64,000 nt of DNA from Blasia pusilla (lineage: Eukaryota; Marchantiophyta; Marchantiopsida; Blasiales), in assembly GCA_050084515.1 (NCBI GenBank), contig CM114274.1, forward strand, positions 38,316,001 through 38,380,000. The letters run 5' to 3'. The first letter of the stretch is position 1, and each line of letters opens with the position of its first letter. The notes below the pieces were generated by a model, which saw nothing but the letters and a program-made list of their open reading frames with translations, did no database searches and had not been told where the DNA came from. This document shows positions 12,705 to 24,232 of the stretch, piece by piece. Made by a program: the position numbers and the translations under genes.

Positions 12705-13270
12705 TCTATATTATAATGGGCAACCTTACATGTAATGAGACAAAGCAATGAGATAATAAGACAAAAGAGCAACATGTTTGAATTTTGTTCCTTGAATTAC
12801 ATTAGATGAGTAGAACAAATGAATTTGAATAGAAGAGGAAAATCTTTTTATTGATTATTACTAGAAAAAAGAGCAAAAAATTTACAATTTTTTTCCTTAA
12901 TTCATTTTTTATGGGAAGGGAAAATGAATTTTAATGGAGAAGGAGTAGATATTATTTGAATTTTATTGAAAGATGGAATAATTTAGGGGATTGGGATTTC
13001 ATTTAAATTTTAATTGAGGAGTGGGATCTATTAGACAAGTGGAATGTTATTACTCTTCTAATATTTAAGACAATGAAATTTATATTTAAATTTTTAAATA
13101 AAAATAACCTTATTTTAAAAATAATTTTATTAGTTGATATTTAATACACTTATTTTTTAGAATAATTGTATCAAATGTTCCAACTTTTATGAAGGAATGA
13201 AATTATTAAGGAGCGTTGGAGATTATTTCAATATTTAGAACAATAAATGTTATAATTTACTTTTGAAATA
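12705..13270 (+). repeat. Truncated copy of the dispersed repeat also found at 43099
   Basis: It begins A|TCTATATTATAATGGGC and shares long stretches with 43099-43560: the AATAAGACAAAA segment, ATTAGATG.GTAGA, GATGGGAAGGGAAAAT-like runs and TTAATTGAGGAGTGG. The terminal CTAG seen in the other copy is absent, so the 3' part is lost or too diverged. Confidence 0.6.
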
Positions 13271-14388
13271 GAAAGAATTTGAAATTATATAAAAATCCAT
13301 GTGGGCCCCATCTCTCCCCTCTTTCTCATTTCCCCCACTTCCCTCCATCTTCCACACTTTCGTGTTTCTTCCTCCCCCTTCTTCGCTCTTTCCCCCTAAT
13401 CGTCTCGTGCGTCCTTGTTCTACCTTCCACCATTAACTACAAAATGTGGGCCCCACCGCTTGCAATCCATGCTGGTAGATATGTGCAGACCTGTCCGTAT
13501 TTGTGCAACCATAGAATGAAATGATGGACAAGGTTTTTCAAAAACTCTAAACTCCTTATGGTGATGTCATACTATATGTATTCTAGGCCGTTGAACTCTC
13601 TTACACAACTTCAACTTTATCACATTAGTACCGTATTCCTACATATCCTTGGCTCTGGTTAGGTTAGAGTTAACCTAAAGTTACCATTAAAATAAATTAA
13701 GGATTATATAGATTTCTAAACATTTCCCTAATTTCCTTGTACAACACCATGATGCAATGTCCAAAGCCTCCCCTTAGATTAGCAAGTGGTAGGTTTAAAT
13801 ACGCTGATAGAAAAATAATTTTGCCACAATCTTTTAATGACTTTAACTCATATGTGACAATCCTTGGCTAACTTAAGGATGTGTAGTCGTGGGACATTGG
13901 TAGAATCGCACTTGAGCTAATTTTGTTTATCCATTTGTTCCATAACTTCCATGAGATCCAACCCCAAGTGAAGAAAATTTTGTTCTAGACAAGTCCTCCC
14001 CTATCATTAGACATGTCCTCAAAAGAATATTATACTTCCCCAATAGAAGATACAAACCCATAACATGGGATATTTGAAGGATAAGAAACTTTGGAGTTTC
14101 CCTCATTAGATAGAACCAAAGATACAACACACTTGGAAATTTCCAAAATGATGTCTATAATATTTAAACAAAAGAATCCCCATACAAATAAAAAATCTCC
14201 CTTCTAACATTGAAATTTTTCATAAAACAAAAATTCCATGTGCTTTTTTAGATGTGTTCAATTTTTGGCTTCAAAATAACACTGTACAAATAAAAGAAAA
14301 ACAAAATATTGATAAAATAAGAGAGAATAAGAGCAAATCATTTTTTGATAGTATTTTCAAATAATAGGAAACCCTCTTATAAGGAGTA
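13271..14388. other. Gene-free stretch with pyrimidine-rich patch
   Basis: A C/T-rich run occupies about 13305-13420, followed by AT-rich sequence with no recognisable coding, RNA or repeat signal. Short open frames on both strands look random. Confidence 0.3.
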
Positions 14389-15003
14389 GTGGAGGTGGAA
14401 GCACTAAAGAAGGTTCAACTTTATAGTCGTATTCATAAAGGACATGGATTTGTCTTGCAAGCCATAGAAATATATGGGGTTATGGGGAGAGGTTTTCCCA
14501 TTGCGCTCTTCTACCATAGACAACATGTCCCGGCCGCCTTACAACGCGCCCAAGCCAATGGGTTCTTTGAGAGACTCATGCCGTGGAAGATGTCACCACT
14601 AAAGATCCTCGTACAAGTAACCACATTCCTTTAGCACTTGCTGACATTGTTATTGCTTTAGGCGAGGTTAGCTTATAACACCTTCACTTTTTGGTTTCCC
14701 TCAACTGATCCCATATGGCCTTGGTATTCATGACTCTATTAAATCCGATGGATTTATTCCTTTTGCAATGGAAGTATTTGGGTACTTACATGTATCTTGA
14801 TACTTTTCCGAAAATATGTGCTCACCATTCCCTCGAGAATCGTCCCCTTTCCCCTTCTCATAGTCCGTCTCTCGATAATCACTGCTTATTTTTGGCAATG
14901 TATCTCGGTGGCCTTACAACATGCACAAGCTTTGGCATTGATACATGGACGAAGTGGTTGGAGATCGCTCACCTAATCATCCGTTCCCATTCGAATAATA
15001 TTT
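14389..15003 (+). pseudogene. Decayed retroelement-like coding fragments
   Basis: Two broken segments, about 370 bp apart, encode the same small motif in different frames: VPAALQRAQA at about 14527-14556 and ISVALQHAQALALIHG at about 14901-14948. Between them another frame reads LIPYGLGIHDSIKSDGFIPF and then AMEVFGYLH at about 14702-14790. This arrangement resembles the carboxy-terminal tails of some plant and algal non-LTR elements. No intact frame spans it. Recognition is by motif shape only, so the class is uncertain. Confidence 0.35.
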
Positions 15004-15339
15004 GAAGTTACTAATCCTATAGCTTATTGAATTGGTTTTTGTGTTGGCTTGTTGCCAAGAATATTTTTACACGTTCCATCAAGTATATTTAGACTCATAT
15101 CTTCCTTTCTTGCACTGCTAAACCCTAAACCTTACTTTTTCCTTTTTTTTGAGGTTTTTTTCATAATAAAATATAGATTTTCAATATGAATCCCTCCTCC
15201 TCCTCCTTATATTCCATATGTGCTCCCTAGTCTCTTTTATTCCCATATTTTTTTTTCTTATTTTCCTCTTAAAAGAAAACCCCTACTCACTCACACCTGA
15301 ATCCAGTGGGTTAGAAAGAAATGAAGGGGAAGGAAAGTG

Positions 15340-15962
15340 ATGTCATGTCCCGGCTGCCGGTATCGTCGCCATGTGAGGACCGGGGCTCTCGGCCGTGCCG
15401 GTGACCTTTAGTGAAGGGGTAGATAAGAGTGAGCTGGTGAGTGTCAGGAAAGCAGTAGCGTATTTATGGAGATCGAAATGACACTGAAATGAATGCGCGA
15501 AACACATATTCCGCGCATCTTCCGAATCCCCGAAGGGCAAGGAAGGCGCGGGGACCTGGCGGGTCCCATGCGCGGCGCTCTGCACTGCATCCCTCCTCCG
15601 CGCGCTACTACGTGGTGGACGAGCACTGGCCGCCACTACCGTGTCCGCCCAACCCTACTTGTCGTTCCCCGCCAAACGTCCGGTCGGCATTGCGAATAGA
15701 CCGCCTCCACGCGGTTTCCCCATCCGACGGAGACACCTGCCGTCCGGGGTTCGCGTCGCCGTCACGGAGCTGCAGTAGCTCGCTCTTTAGTCGGCCCAGC
15801 TTTACCGTCCGAACGAACTTCCACTCCAAGCTATGTGACATCCTTCCAAAACCGTCCGGGGTTCGCGTCGCCGTCACGGAGCTACAGTAGCTCTTTAGTC
15901 CTCGGCCCAGCTTTACCGACCGGCGTACTTCCATTCCAAGTTACGTGACATCCATCCAAAAT
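15340..15962. repeat. GC-rich islet containing a 112-bp tandem duplication
   Basis: Copy one is 15741-15852 and copy two 15853-about 15960. Both start CGTCCGGGGTTCGCGTCGCC and end in a CTATGTGACATCC/TTACGTGACATCC-like string. Copy two lacks a few bases around CTCGCTCTTTAG. The islet is abruptly GC-rich against AT-rich flanks. Frames up to 133 codons exist on both strands without recognisable domains. Confidence 0.75.
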
Positions 15963-16221
15963 TATATCATTCAAAAGACAATATTTTTTAATTTTTACTT
16001 TTCATTCACGTTATTATGGGAGAGTGTTTTTTTTATTTGTAAGCATCTGACACGTGGCAATGTGGGGGGGGAAAGAAAATGTTTCTTTTTGCAAGGGCAA
16101 CAAAAAAAAATTCTGAATTTGTCTACAGCATCATTAACTCCATCCCTTCACAGATTATACACTAAGAAAACCTTTTCAAAAAAACTTTTATTGCCCTTTC
16201 ATGGCACGAGCATCTTACTAA

Positions 16222-16591
16222 TCTATATGAAGAAAAGAGGACGGGATTTGAGAAAATCTTTCTCCCGCATGTTCTGTCCTCTTTCGTGTGTTGAATAGTA
16301 TTACATTGTTGACATGTGTAATATTTAACATGAGAGTTCAATTATCAATTAATATACTTAATTGATAATTTAAATATCATGAGCTTTATATTAGTAGTAA
16401 TAAATTTCTGTCATGCTTTAAATAAATTTGTGTGCTAGTGGTGGGAGGATTGCTTTATCAAGATTTTTCTTATGTATCTTTTTGAAAAAATCATGTCGAC
16501 ATTTGTGACCCATTTTAGTGTGAAGAAATTGCTTGAATGGTTGGAAAAAGGTTTGTGCGTCCTCAGAGGGCACTTACAAGCACCTTACTAG
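16222..16591 (+). mobile_element. Small non-autonomous Helitron-like element
   Basis: It starts TCTATATGAAG after an A and ends CTAG before a T, the expected A|TC...CTAG|T insertion pattern. An imperfect hairpin, GTGC(GT)CCTC-A-GAGGGCAC, lies about 16555-16575, roughly a dozen bases before the end, as Helitron 3' ends require. At 370 bp it encodes nothing and would depend on other elements for transposition. Confidence 0.55.
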
Positions 16592-18990
16592 TGGAGGAAA
16601 ATTACAGTATCTAAATGATCACATTCACCATTTTCTTTCTTTTGTTTTGTTTTTTCTTATCTTTTGGAATAAGAAAATCTAAAGTTATGGTGAAAAGTTG
16701 TAGTGTGGAAGGGGTATGGGTTATGAAAGTCCGTCCTAATTCAAAGTTATAGGAGATAGTTAATTAGGATTTTGAGTGATCTTAGTAGGATGAGTCTTTA
16801 GGGGTTGTAGATTTGGCCATCACGCATAGAATAATCGTTACCCATTATGCTTTGGCCTTAATGTTAAGGAAAATAGGGGGACTCAAAGACACTCTATATA
16901 GGATTCTTCGATATTTGGACCCGTTATGTTGATTGTTTACATGCAAAGTGGGTTCTTAAGAAGGTATGTGTTTTCCTCCATCTAGAAAAATCTATTTCCT
17001 TCGGATGTCCAGAAGTTGCACTTATTTGCGGCTAGAACCCTGATAATTATTGCATCGTGGGACGAAATAATTATCCACGCCTCTTCTCTACGCGCACTTT
17101 GTTTATGGCACATAATACTTTAGTCTCCCTGAGGTCAATTCTATGTGGAGAGGCTAATGTGTATTGTTAGGTCCAACTTTCAACATTCCTTGTGTTCACA
17201 TGAGTTTGAACTCCTTTGCCTCCATCATAGCAACAAGTACTTTGCTTAGTTGCTCCTTAGAGGGAGTTTTGTAGGAGTTGTTGAGACACTAGCTATTGGA
17301 ACTACACACATCATATCGGTTCCCCCTTTTTAATCCCATTTGAAGATAATCTAAGTATGACATGTGTTAATTATAATCCTTGGAGAGTTGCCATATTACA
17401 AACTTCCATCTGAGTGTCATGTGAGTGTATACCTTGAAGAGCTTATTATGGTTTACAATTGATTTGTAACACAATTTAATCTTCACATTAGAAATGCTTG
17501 TGCAATGCAAAATTTTCTAAGGTCATTCCATTCCACCTTGAAAACCAATACTTAAAATAGATTTTAAAAATCCGTGTCAAAAGAAACTCATAAAAAATAT
17601 GATTTCCTTACCCAATACAAAGGTTCCCATTAAAAAATAAAGTACCTGCCTTGGGGAAAATGGAATCCAAATAAAAAATCTAAGTAAAAGATCTATGTTA
17701 CAATTTCCCATTATTGTTTTTTCTCAACGTAATGCAAACGTGGCCAAAAAAACAAAAGGTATTTGAGTATTTTAAAGGTTTTTGGGTAGAATATACAAAC
17801 CTCATTTGCAAGAGTAATATCCTTAGGAAATAGAAACAAGAAGCATAGGAGATGGACACAAATCCGTGTTTGACTCATTGTACCAATGTATTAATATTCT
17901 ACTTTCTTCCTACGAATACTTGGTTGATAGCAAATTACGCCAAGATCCATGGTTCAACCTCATTATAGTGATCCACATGCATTCCACCCAAATTGTCATT
18001 TATCTCATATCATGCTTATGCATTGCACTAGGGAAGGTAGATTTAATATTAAAACTTATTTTAGTATCATGAAAGTGTTTGAGATCTAAAAGTGAAAATT
18101 TTCCTCGGCACAAGAAAAATATCCATTTTTTTATAAAATAGTATAATCTCTTGATAGCATAGATTATTGCATTTACATTTTCTAAACTAGATGGGACTAA
18201 GCAAAGAATACAACACAAGTAGAATATCATATACTCAATTTCTCTTGTATGTTCTTCACATGCAAGCCTCGGAGAGACGGACGGGAACCATGGGCCAAAA
18301 CTTCCACAAACACCATTAAGATCAATTAGAGAGCATCTCTATGCATTCTACCATATATATGGAGAGTTCCATCAGTGACCATTTGTACTATCACAACTAT
18401 CAAATAGAAGGATCATGTGTATTTATAATCATGTAATCCAATTTTCTCGTCAAACATTTCTAAAAAATTATTTCTTGAAATAAATTTTCGGCTTGAACTT
18501 AGATTCTACCCCTTGTGTGGACTTTTCTTGTTTATTGTTTCTATCTCTCTCTTATCTTTGCAAAAGGACAAACCAATTGACTTATAAATGTTATGGAGCA
18601 TAACTAAAGAATTGGGCCTAAAGATGGGGACATATTAGAAGTCCCATAAGTTCACAAAATCAATCAAATCACCATCTTAATATGACCCATAAGAGAAAAA
18701 ATTGCCTGAAACCAACCTTTTGGGATACATGAGGTAAAACAAACACGAAAATAAAATAGAATGGAAATATGTTAAATAAATATGGAGAAATAAACAATAT
18801 CCAATGGACGTGACGATGCAGATTTCTCTTCCCGCATGGAATAAAATATGCAGACGGATGTGGGGAATAAAATCAAAATATTCGATCAGATATTCCACTT
18901 ACTCTTAAAAAATGGATAGTTCTATGGATTTTATTCCATACACTTTTACTGATACTATGTATTATTTAACTATTTATCAATTTAATGAGC
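16592..18990. other. AT-rich gene-free stretch
   Basis: No gene, RNA or clear repeat could be supported. Open frames are short and lack recognisable motifs. It is probably old decayed transposon sequence. Confidence 0.3.
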
Positions 18991-19760
18991 TGTTCCCGCC
19001 CTCCACCCATGGATGGACGGACGGACGGCAAACAGGAGAGATAGATGGAAACGGACCGTTCAAAGCATTAGGCGCTGACCGATGTTCATTAGAGCTCAAA
19101 ACCAACCGAAATACTCTTTCTAATTACTCGCGGTAATTTCCCCACATGCTGGAGGGGCCCACCGCGAGTAATGAAAGATTTGACGAAAGATCGGGAAATG
19201 AGAGAGAGAGAGGGGGACAGACGGACGCACAGACGGAGGAGGGAAGGGGAAAGGGGGGGGTTACGGAACTACGGATGTAACGTGCGGAGGGGTCCCGGGA
19301 ACTTCCCTCCGAAGGCTCGTCGGGGGAGGAATTCCCGACGGCAGAGGACGGTGAACCTTTAAAGGTGACAAAGGTCACCTTTAAAGGTTCACCTTATTAT
19401 TATTATTATTGGAAGGGCTACTCGCTCTACTCGCTCCCCCAACCCCTGCCAAATGGCAGCGCATGTCATGGCGGACTAATAATCATGCCCGACAGAAGGT
19501 CATATGCTTCTGACATCCGAAGCCCGAGCGAATAAACCTGGCATCCGAACCGAAGCTCCCCATCCGCGCCGATCCGATCGGCCGAGACGAGCCGAGCGCG
19601 TCGGAGACTTATTAGAGGACTGTCGCGGAGGGGAGGAGTCCTCTCGGACGACACTTGGCGAGGTACGAGGAAACCCGGGGAAGTCGGGATCGAACTACTA
19701 GGACGTGTCAATGAACGGGGAGAACCGGAGTTCCGTGTTCACCTAACCGGCTGATTTTTA
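18991..19760. other. GC-rich islet around a perfect hairpin
   Basis: The GC content rises abruptly, with (GGAC)n near 19016-19026, a purine-rich block at 19195-19260 and a short TTA/ATT triplet run near 19395-19410. The block surrounds the hairpin at 19350-19393. Frames of 60-85 codons on both strands show no recognisable protein. Confidence 0.35.
19350..19393. repeat. Perfect 20-bp hairpin with 4-nt loop
   Basis: GGTGAACCTTTAAAGGTGAC (19350-19369) is followed by AAAG and then its exact reverse complement (19374-19393). Each arm itself contains the palindrome CCTTTAAAGG. A terminator reading is meaningless in a plant nucleus. It could be the core of a foldback element or a recent palindromic insertion. 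Confidence 0.9.
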
Positions 19761-22339
19761 GAATTTCGGTTTTAGAAAACCCGACGGAATTCATAGGGTC
19801 TCCTTCGTATTAGTATTTAAATAACCGATCGGAAATATACAATCATGTTTTACGCATACGGAAATGTATCGGTTCTCTCGGAAAATCTACCCCGACCTTG
19901 GGGCGTGTCAAGCGTGTGGAGATACTTGTTGGTATTATATGTCCACAGGAGGCGAAGGTACGACGTACCCCATTGGTTCTACCCGCGGACTGCCACACGG
20001 CTAAGGATGGGAAAATCCCACGGGACGCCGCATGACACGCCCTAGTAGCGTGTGTCATCCATGTCAAGCATGAAAGGGGCTTTCCCGTATCGATCAACAA
20101 TGTACGCATCGTCTCGTCACATAACCTCCCAACCACTCGCTTGGGAGATTTACCCTTTGAGAGGACTAGCAATGAGAAATGACATAGAGATTGAAGATGA
20201 CGAGCATGAGTTGCAAGGCATATCCGCCAAATGTAAATTCTAGGAAGGATTCTATTTGACTCGAAAGATTTTGAATTGCTCATCCCTAATCACCTATTAA
20301 TTTCCGATTTCTTGATATGTAGCTTCATGGTTGTTCATGTGTGGAGTTTTGCACATATGAAACTAGTGTACTTCATGAGTTTGGAAGCCGCCATAATCAT
20401 GTTGCCCGAGGAAGAAAACAAAACACTATTATGTTGCCTTTGTCCCTACGAGTAGCTACGTCACTTTCTCACATAAGGCTAGTGACAAGATATGTGCGCG
20501 TCTCACCTAGTGTTAATCCCGCGGTTGGTTTTGCCACCCTTCTTAGTTTAGGTTTCGACATCGGTGGATCACACCAAGGTCTTTCCTCCTTGGACCCACG
20601 ATCATGACTCGCTTCCCGAATTCTCGCTAGCGTGAGTGCCATAGCTATTCGCAATGCTCATCCACTCCGTTGAGTTGGCATCCTCATCGACTTGAGTTGC
20701 CCCCATCCCCCTAAAGATACTATAGGTAATTCTTGGGTTAAATTCACCAACGCCTTGGATTATGGCCTTGTCCTTCACTCAACACCAGAGCTTACGCCAA
20801 TCTAATCTGACTTAGTATGTGTCGCGACCCTCATAACTAAACGAGCGCCAAGCAGAACATCCGAACTCTAGCGGGCTCACACTAGGTATGTTTGTGCTTT
20901 GGAGAGGTCTCAAGAAGAGACGAGTTAGGAAACACAAGTACAAGACGCAAGCGAGGCGAGCATTTTGAGTGTTTCATGCGTTTATGGTCGCGACTAAGGA
21001 AACCATAACCAAACGCGGAACCGAGAGTTGAGAGAAGTCGAGTCCCGGATGAGACGTGGCCAAGGGGTGAGAACCAGACTTGGGTCGTGGCTAGCATTTG
21101 GAGTTTTTCAACTGTACTTCTGACCATAACTTTTAGTCCCAATATACGCTTGGGACAAGTAAGGTAGCCTTGGAAAGCTTATGCGGAGCCGATTCTCATG
21201 CATCAAAGATCTTAGCAAAAACGCTTAAGCAAGGCCTGAACGAAATGTAGGGGGAGTCGGGTTTAGGGCCAAAAAGAGGCGCCCAGTTGTCCCCTCCCCA
21301 AAGGTAGGGGGAGGTCGGGGATCCCCAGAAGTATTAGTAAGGGGAAAGGTCTCCAAGGATACGTAGGACTCGAATGCCACTTTGGGCGTCGCGGGGTGGC
21401 TCAAGGGCACGAAATGGTTCGGGAGTTTTGGCATGGGGATCCGAAACCCAAACCAAGTCCAATGGAGTGGATTTCCGAGTTCCTTATTGGACTCCAACCC
21501 GCGACTCATTTGGTGAGTCTCAGTTAGGGGGCTCATGTGAGGTCCATTGGATAGTTGGAACCACTAGGCGCGCAAACGCCGTTTTAGGTGCCTGGACTAA
21601 CCAAAAAGTCTGTCCCAAGTCTCGAAAGACTTGTCCGTGTTGGGAACTCATGAATGAGAGATGGTTGAGCTTGATGAGGTGTTGAGTCAAGGACTCGATG
21701 GGTTGGAAGGCCGCTTGATCCAAGCTAGACTAACACAAGTGTCTTTGGGTGCAGGTCGGCGATGAGAGCATGTCCTACTCAACGTACGCTTTCGAAACTC
21801 TAAGATTGACGTTTGAGGGGAGTAGGCGCACGACAATATGTTTGGTCATACTAAGTACATGACATTTTGATCCAAATTACGATAGCAAATTGTATCAAGC
21901 TTACCTATCTAATATCTTCATGCCACAACATATACAAGTCATGCTCCATTCACAAGTACATGCATCCCAATGAAAACATTCAAAACTCATTCCTCATTCA
22001 AGAAACAATTTGGAAACTTTCTTGAATTCTTAGAATTCCCATTTTTTGTATACCATTAATGTTATCCTGCAAGGCAAAATAGAGCCTACGGAAATTTTAC
22101 AAGCCAAGCCACTACACTCAAGCTATGTGCCAAACTCTAGTCTCACCATTGACCTTCCCTATAATTTCCTACTTGTAAATTCCTCTAGAAGTTTTCCAAC
22201 ATGAGTTAGATTACTCTCTCGTTCCCATGTTCTTTCGAATAAATCATAATGTTTCCATACCACTAAGTACTCGCTTACTATCTCCTTTCTCTCTTTACTC
22301 TAGACTCATCTAATATATTCTCAACTTTGAACTCTTCTT
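19761..22339. other. Intergenic sequence, probably decayed gypsy material
   Basis: No intact gene is visible. A segment at about 20585-20630 (ATCATGACTCGCTTCCCG) recurs in diverged form at about 22515-22545, just beside a gypsy integrase relic, so this block may derive from the same retroelement class. A TATA-like string (TATTATATGTCC) is at about 19932. Longest frames are under 150 codons and full of composition bias. Confidence 0.3.
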
Positions 22340-22369
22340 GCTGCAACTATGATCGGATTGGGTCGTAGC

Positions 22370-22500
22370 GGTCTTGATCATCCACGAGCACCTTTAGTTC
22401 ACTAACATAGAACACATCATGAACTCACCTTGTCTCCAACATCAACCTCAATAGATACAACACCTCCTTAACCTTTTTAAGTATCTCGAAGGATCCCGCA
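22370..22500 (-). pseudogene. Ty3/gypsy integrase C-terminal relic
   Basis: The minus strand encodes a broken form of the conserved gypsy integrase tail: GSFEILKKVKEVLYLLRL, then, after a stop, VHDVFYVSELKVLV. The family pattern is G-P-F-x-I/V-L-x-K/R-V-G-x-V-A-Y-x-L-x-L followed by HDVFHVS-L-K. Only this tail was recognised. The surrounding 22.5-23.4 kb has no open integrase, reverse transcriptase or gag. Confidence 0.6.
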
Positions 22501-22560
22501 TCTTAGTCTCGTGATCATGACTCGCTTCTTGGGTCCTTGCTAGTGCAGACGACATTGACT

Positions 22561-23411
22561 CAACTATTAACGATGGGCTCTAAAGTCTTAAGCCCTCCTA
22601 AATTGAGACTTTTTGTTTGTCGTACTATTCCATCAAAAGTCTGGTAAGGATCTTTTCAAATTTCACAATCCAAAAATTTTCAAAAGTTAGGAGTATTGTA
22701 GAGTACTTTTGTTGTGCGCCTACTCCTCTTGAGCGTCAATCTCTAATATTACGGAAGCTTACGTTTAGTAGGTCACACTCTCCTTACAAATTTGCACCCA
22801 AACATACTAATATTAGCCACTTTTTTATCAACCAGCCACACATCTCCCCGAGTTCTCAGCTCGAGCTATCCAACAAGCTCAATAATTCCTATTCCCTTAC
22901 TTCCAACACGAGCAAGTCTTCCTAGATAGTCCAAGCATTTGAAACAATGCTTGCATGCTTCGAGGTTCCAACTGTCCAATAAATCTTGAGTGAGTATGTG
23001 AGTATGTAGTTGAGACCCAAGAGTTGAGTCAAGGTCCAAGGTTGGCATCTAAATTTTTCCCCCTAGGACTTGGCTTGATGCCTATACCACAAAGCCAACC
23101 TCCTAATCTATTTCGTGCCCTTAGTTTGTCCTACTGCAGCCCAAAGTAGAGTTGGGTCCCAAGCACCCCTGGGAGACCCTTCCCCTTATACAAAGTTCTA
23201 GAGATCTCCATCATTCTCCACCTTTGGGAAAATCCTTTTGGGTCGCTCATTTTGGCCCTCAACCCAACTACCAATTTGATAGTTGAGGGGAGTTTCTTAA
23301 TCTCTGTTCATACATTTGTCTAGATCTTTAGTGCGTTGGAATTTTCTTTCCATAACTCAAACTTTCCAATGCCGCCTTTTTCATCTCAAACGCCCATTGG
23401 GTCTGGTCGTC
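22561..23411. other. Gene-free flank of the copia element
   Basis: Nothing coding was recognised. It may be more of the decayed gypsy element, since it lies on the integrase side of the minus-strand relic. Confidence 0.25.
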
Positions 23412-23416
23412 GTGAC

Positions 23417-23724
23417 TTCTGAAGATTGAGTTACAGTCAAGCTCATGAGAAATCTGAACTACTCATTTGGTACTCACATGAAGTAGGGAAGCTTAATCTT
23501 GGTTAGTCAGTTAAGCGCAATTATCTTAACTAGGATTAGTTAATCACAGTTAGTCTAACTCGAGACTATGGTTAAGGTTAGGGTTTCTTGTACATACCCT
23601 ATATATATAATTGAGAAGGGACTAGCCTCCACTCATTCTCTCATTGCAAATTTTATTCTCCGTGGTGGTGTGTGTGTGAGAGAGCCGTTTCCCACCAATT
23701 ATGCTTCTTTAGTAGTTTTCCACA
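23417..23724 (+). repeat. 5' LTR of copia element
   Basis: 308 bp, closely similar to 27874-28303. It shares AGGGAAGCTTAATCTTGGTT, GTCTAACTCGAGACTATGGT, GTACATACCCTATATA (TATA region) and TTATGCTTCTTTAG near the end. It carries only a short GT/GA tract where the 3' copy has a long one. Confidence 0.9.
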
Positions 23725-23736
23725 TGGTATCAGAGC
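23725..23736 (+). other. Primer-binding site
   Basis: TGGTATCAGAGC directly follows the 5' LTR. It is the standard plant copia primer-binding site, complementary to the 3' part of initiator methionine tRNA. Confidence 0.9.
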
Positions 23737-24232
23737 GATATAAGAACATCACTTGAAATTTTTGGTGTTTGAGGAGAGAAGAGAGGCAAGAAAAGGCCCA
23801 ATTTCATGTTGGGAGAAGGAAATTTTGTTCAGAGCTCAGTGGGTGTAGATTTTAGGTTGAGCTTTGACGGTGATAAAACTTTGGAGGCATTTTTTAAGGC
23901 TTTTCCGGTCAATTTAGCCATCTGGTTCCGCAGCAGATAGAATGCAGCCAAAGGATAATTCTTGCCATCTTGTAGAGCTCGTCAAGAGCTTTCCAATGCA
24001 TCCAAAATCGCTCAATTTTGACATTCTGAACTCTTGCAGTAGCAATTTCAGTGTAGGAAAGTGCAATTAGTGAAGAAAAGTTGTGCATTTTGTTTCTCTA
24101 CAGGCCAATTTTGACTAATTCTTTCATACAATTGATCAATTTTGGCAAATTTCAGATCGATTTTTGTGTAGGAGTGATCTATGGAGTAGTAGAGAGCTTG
24201 AAATTATGTCTTTCTGAGTGAAAGCGTTCATC

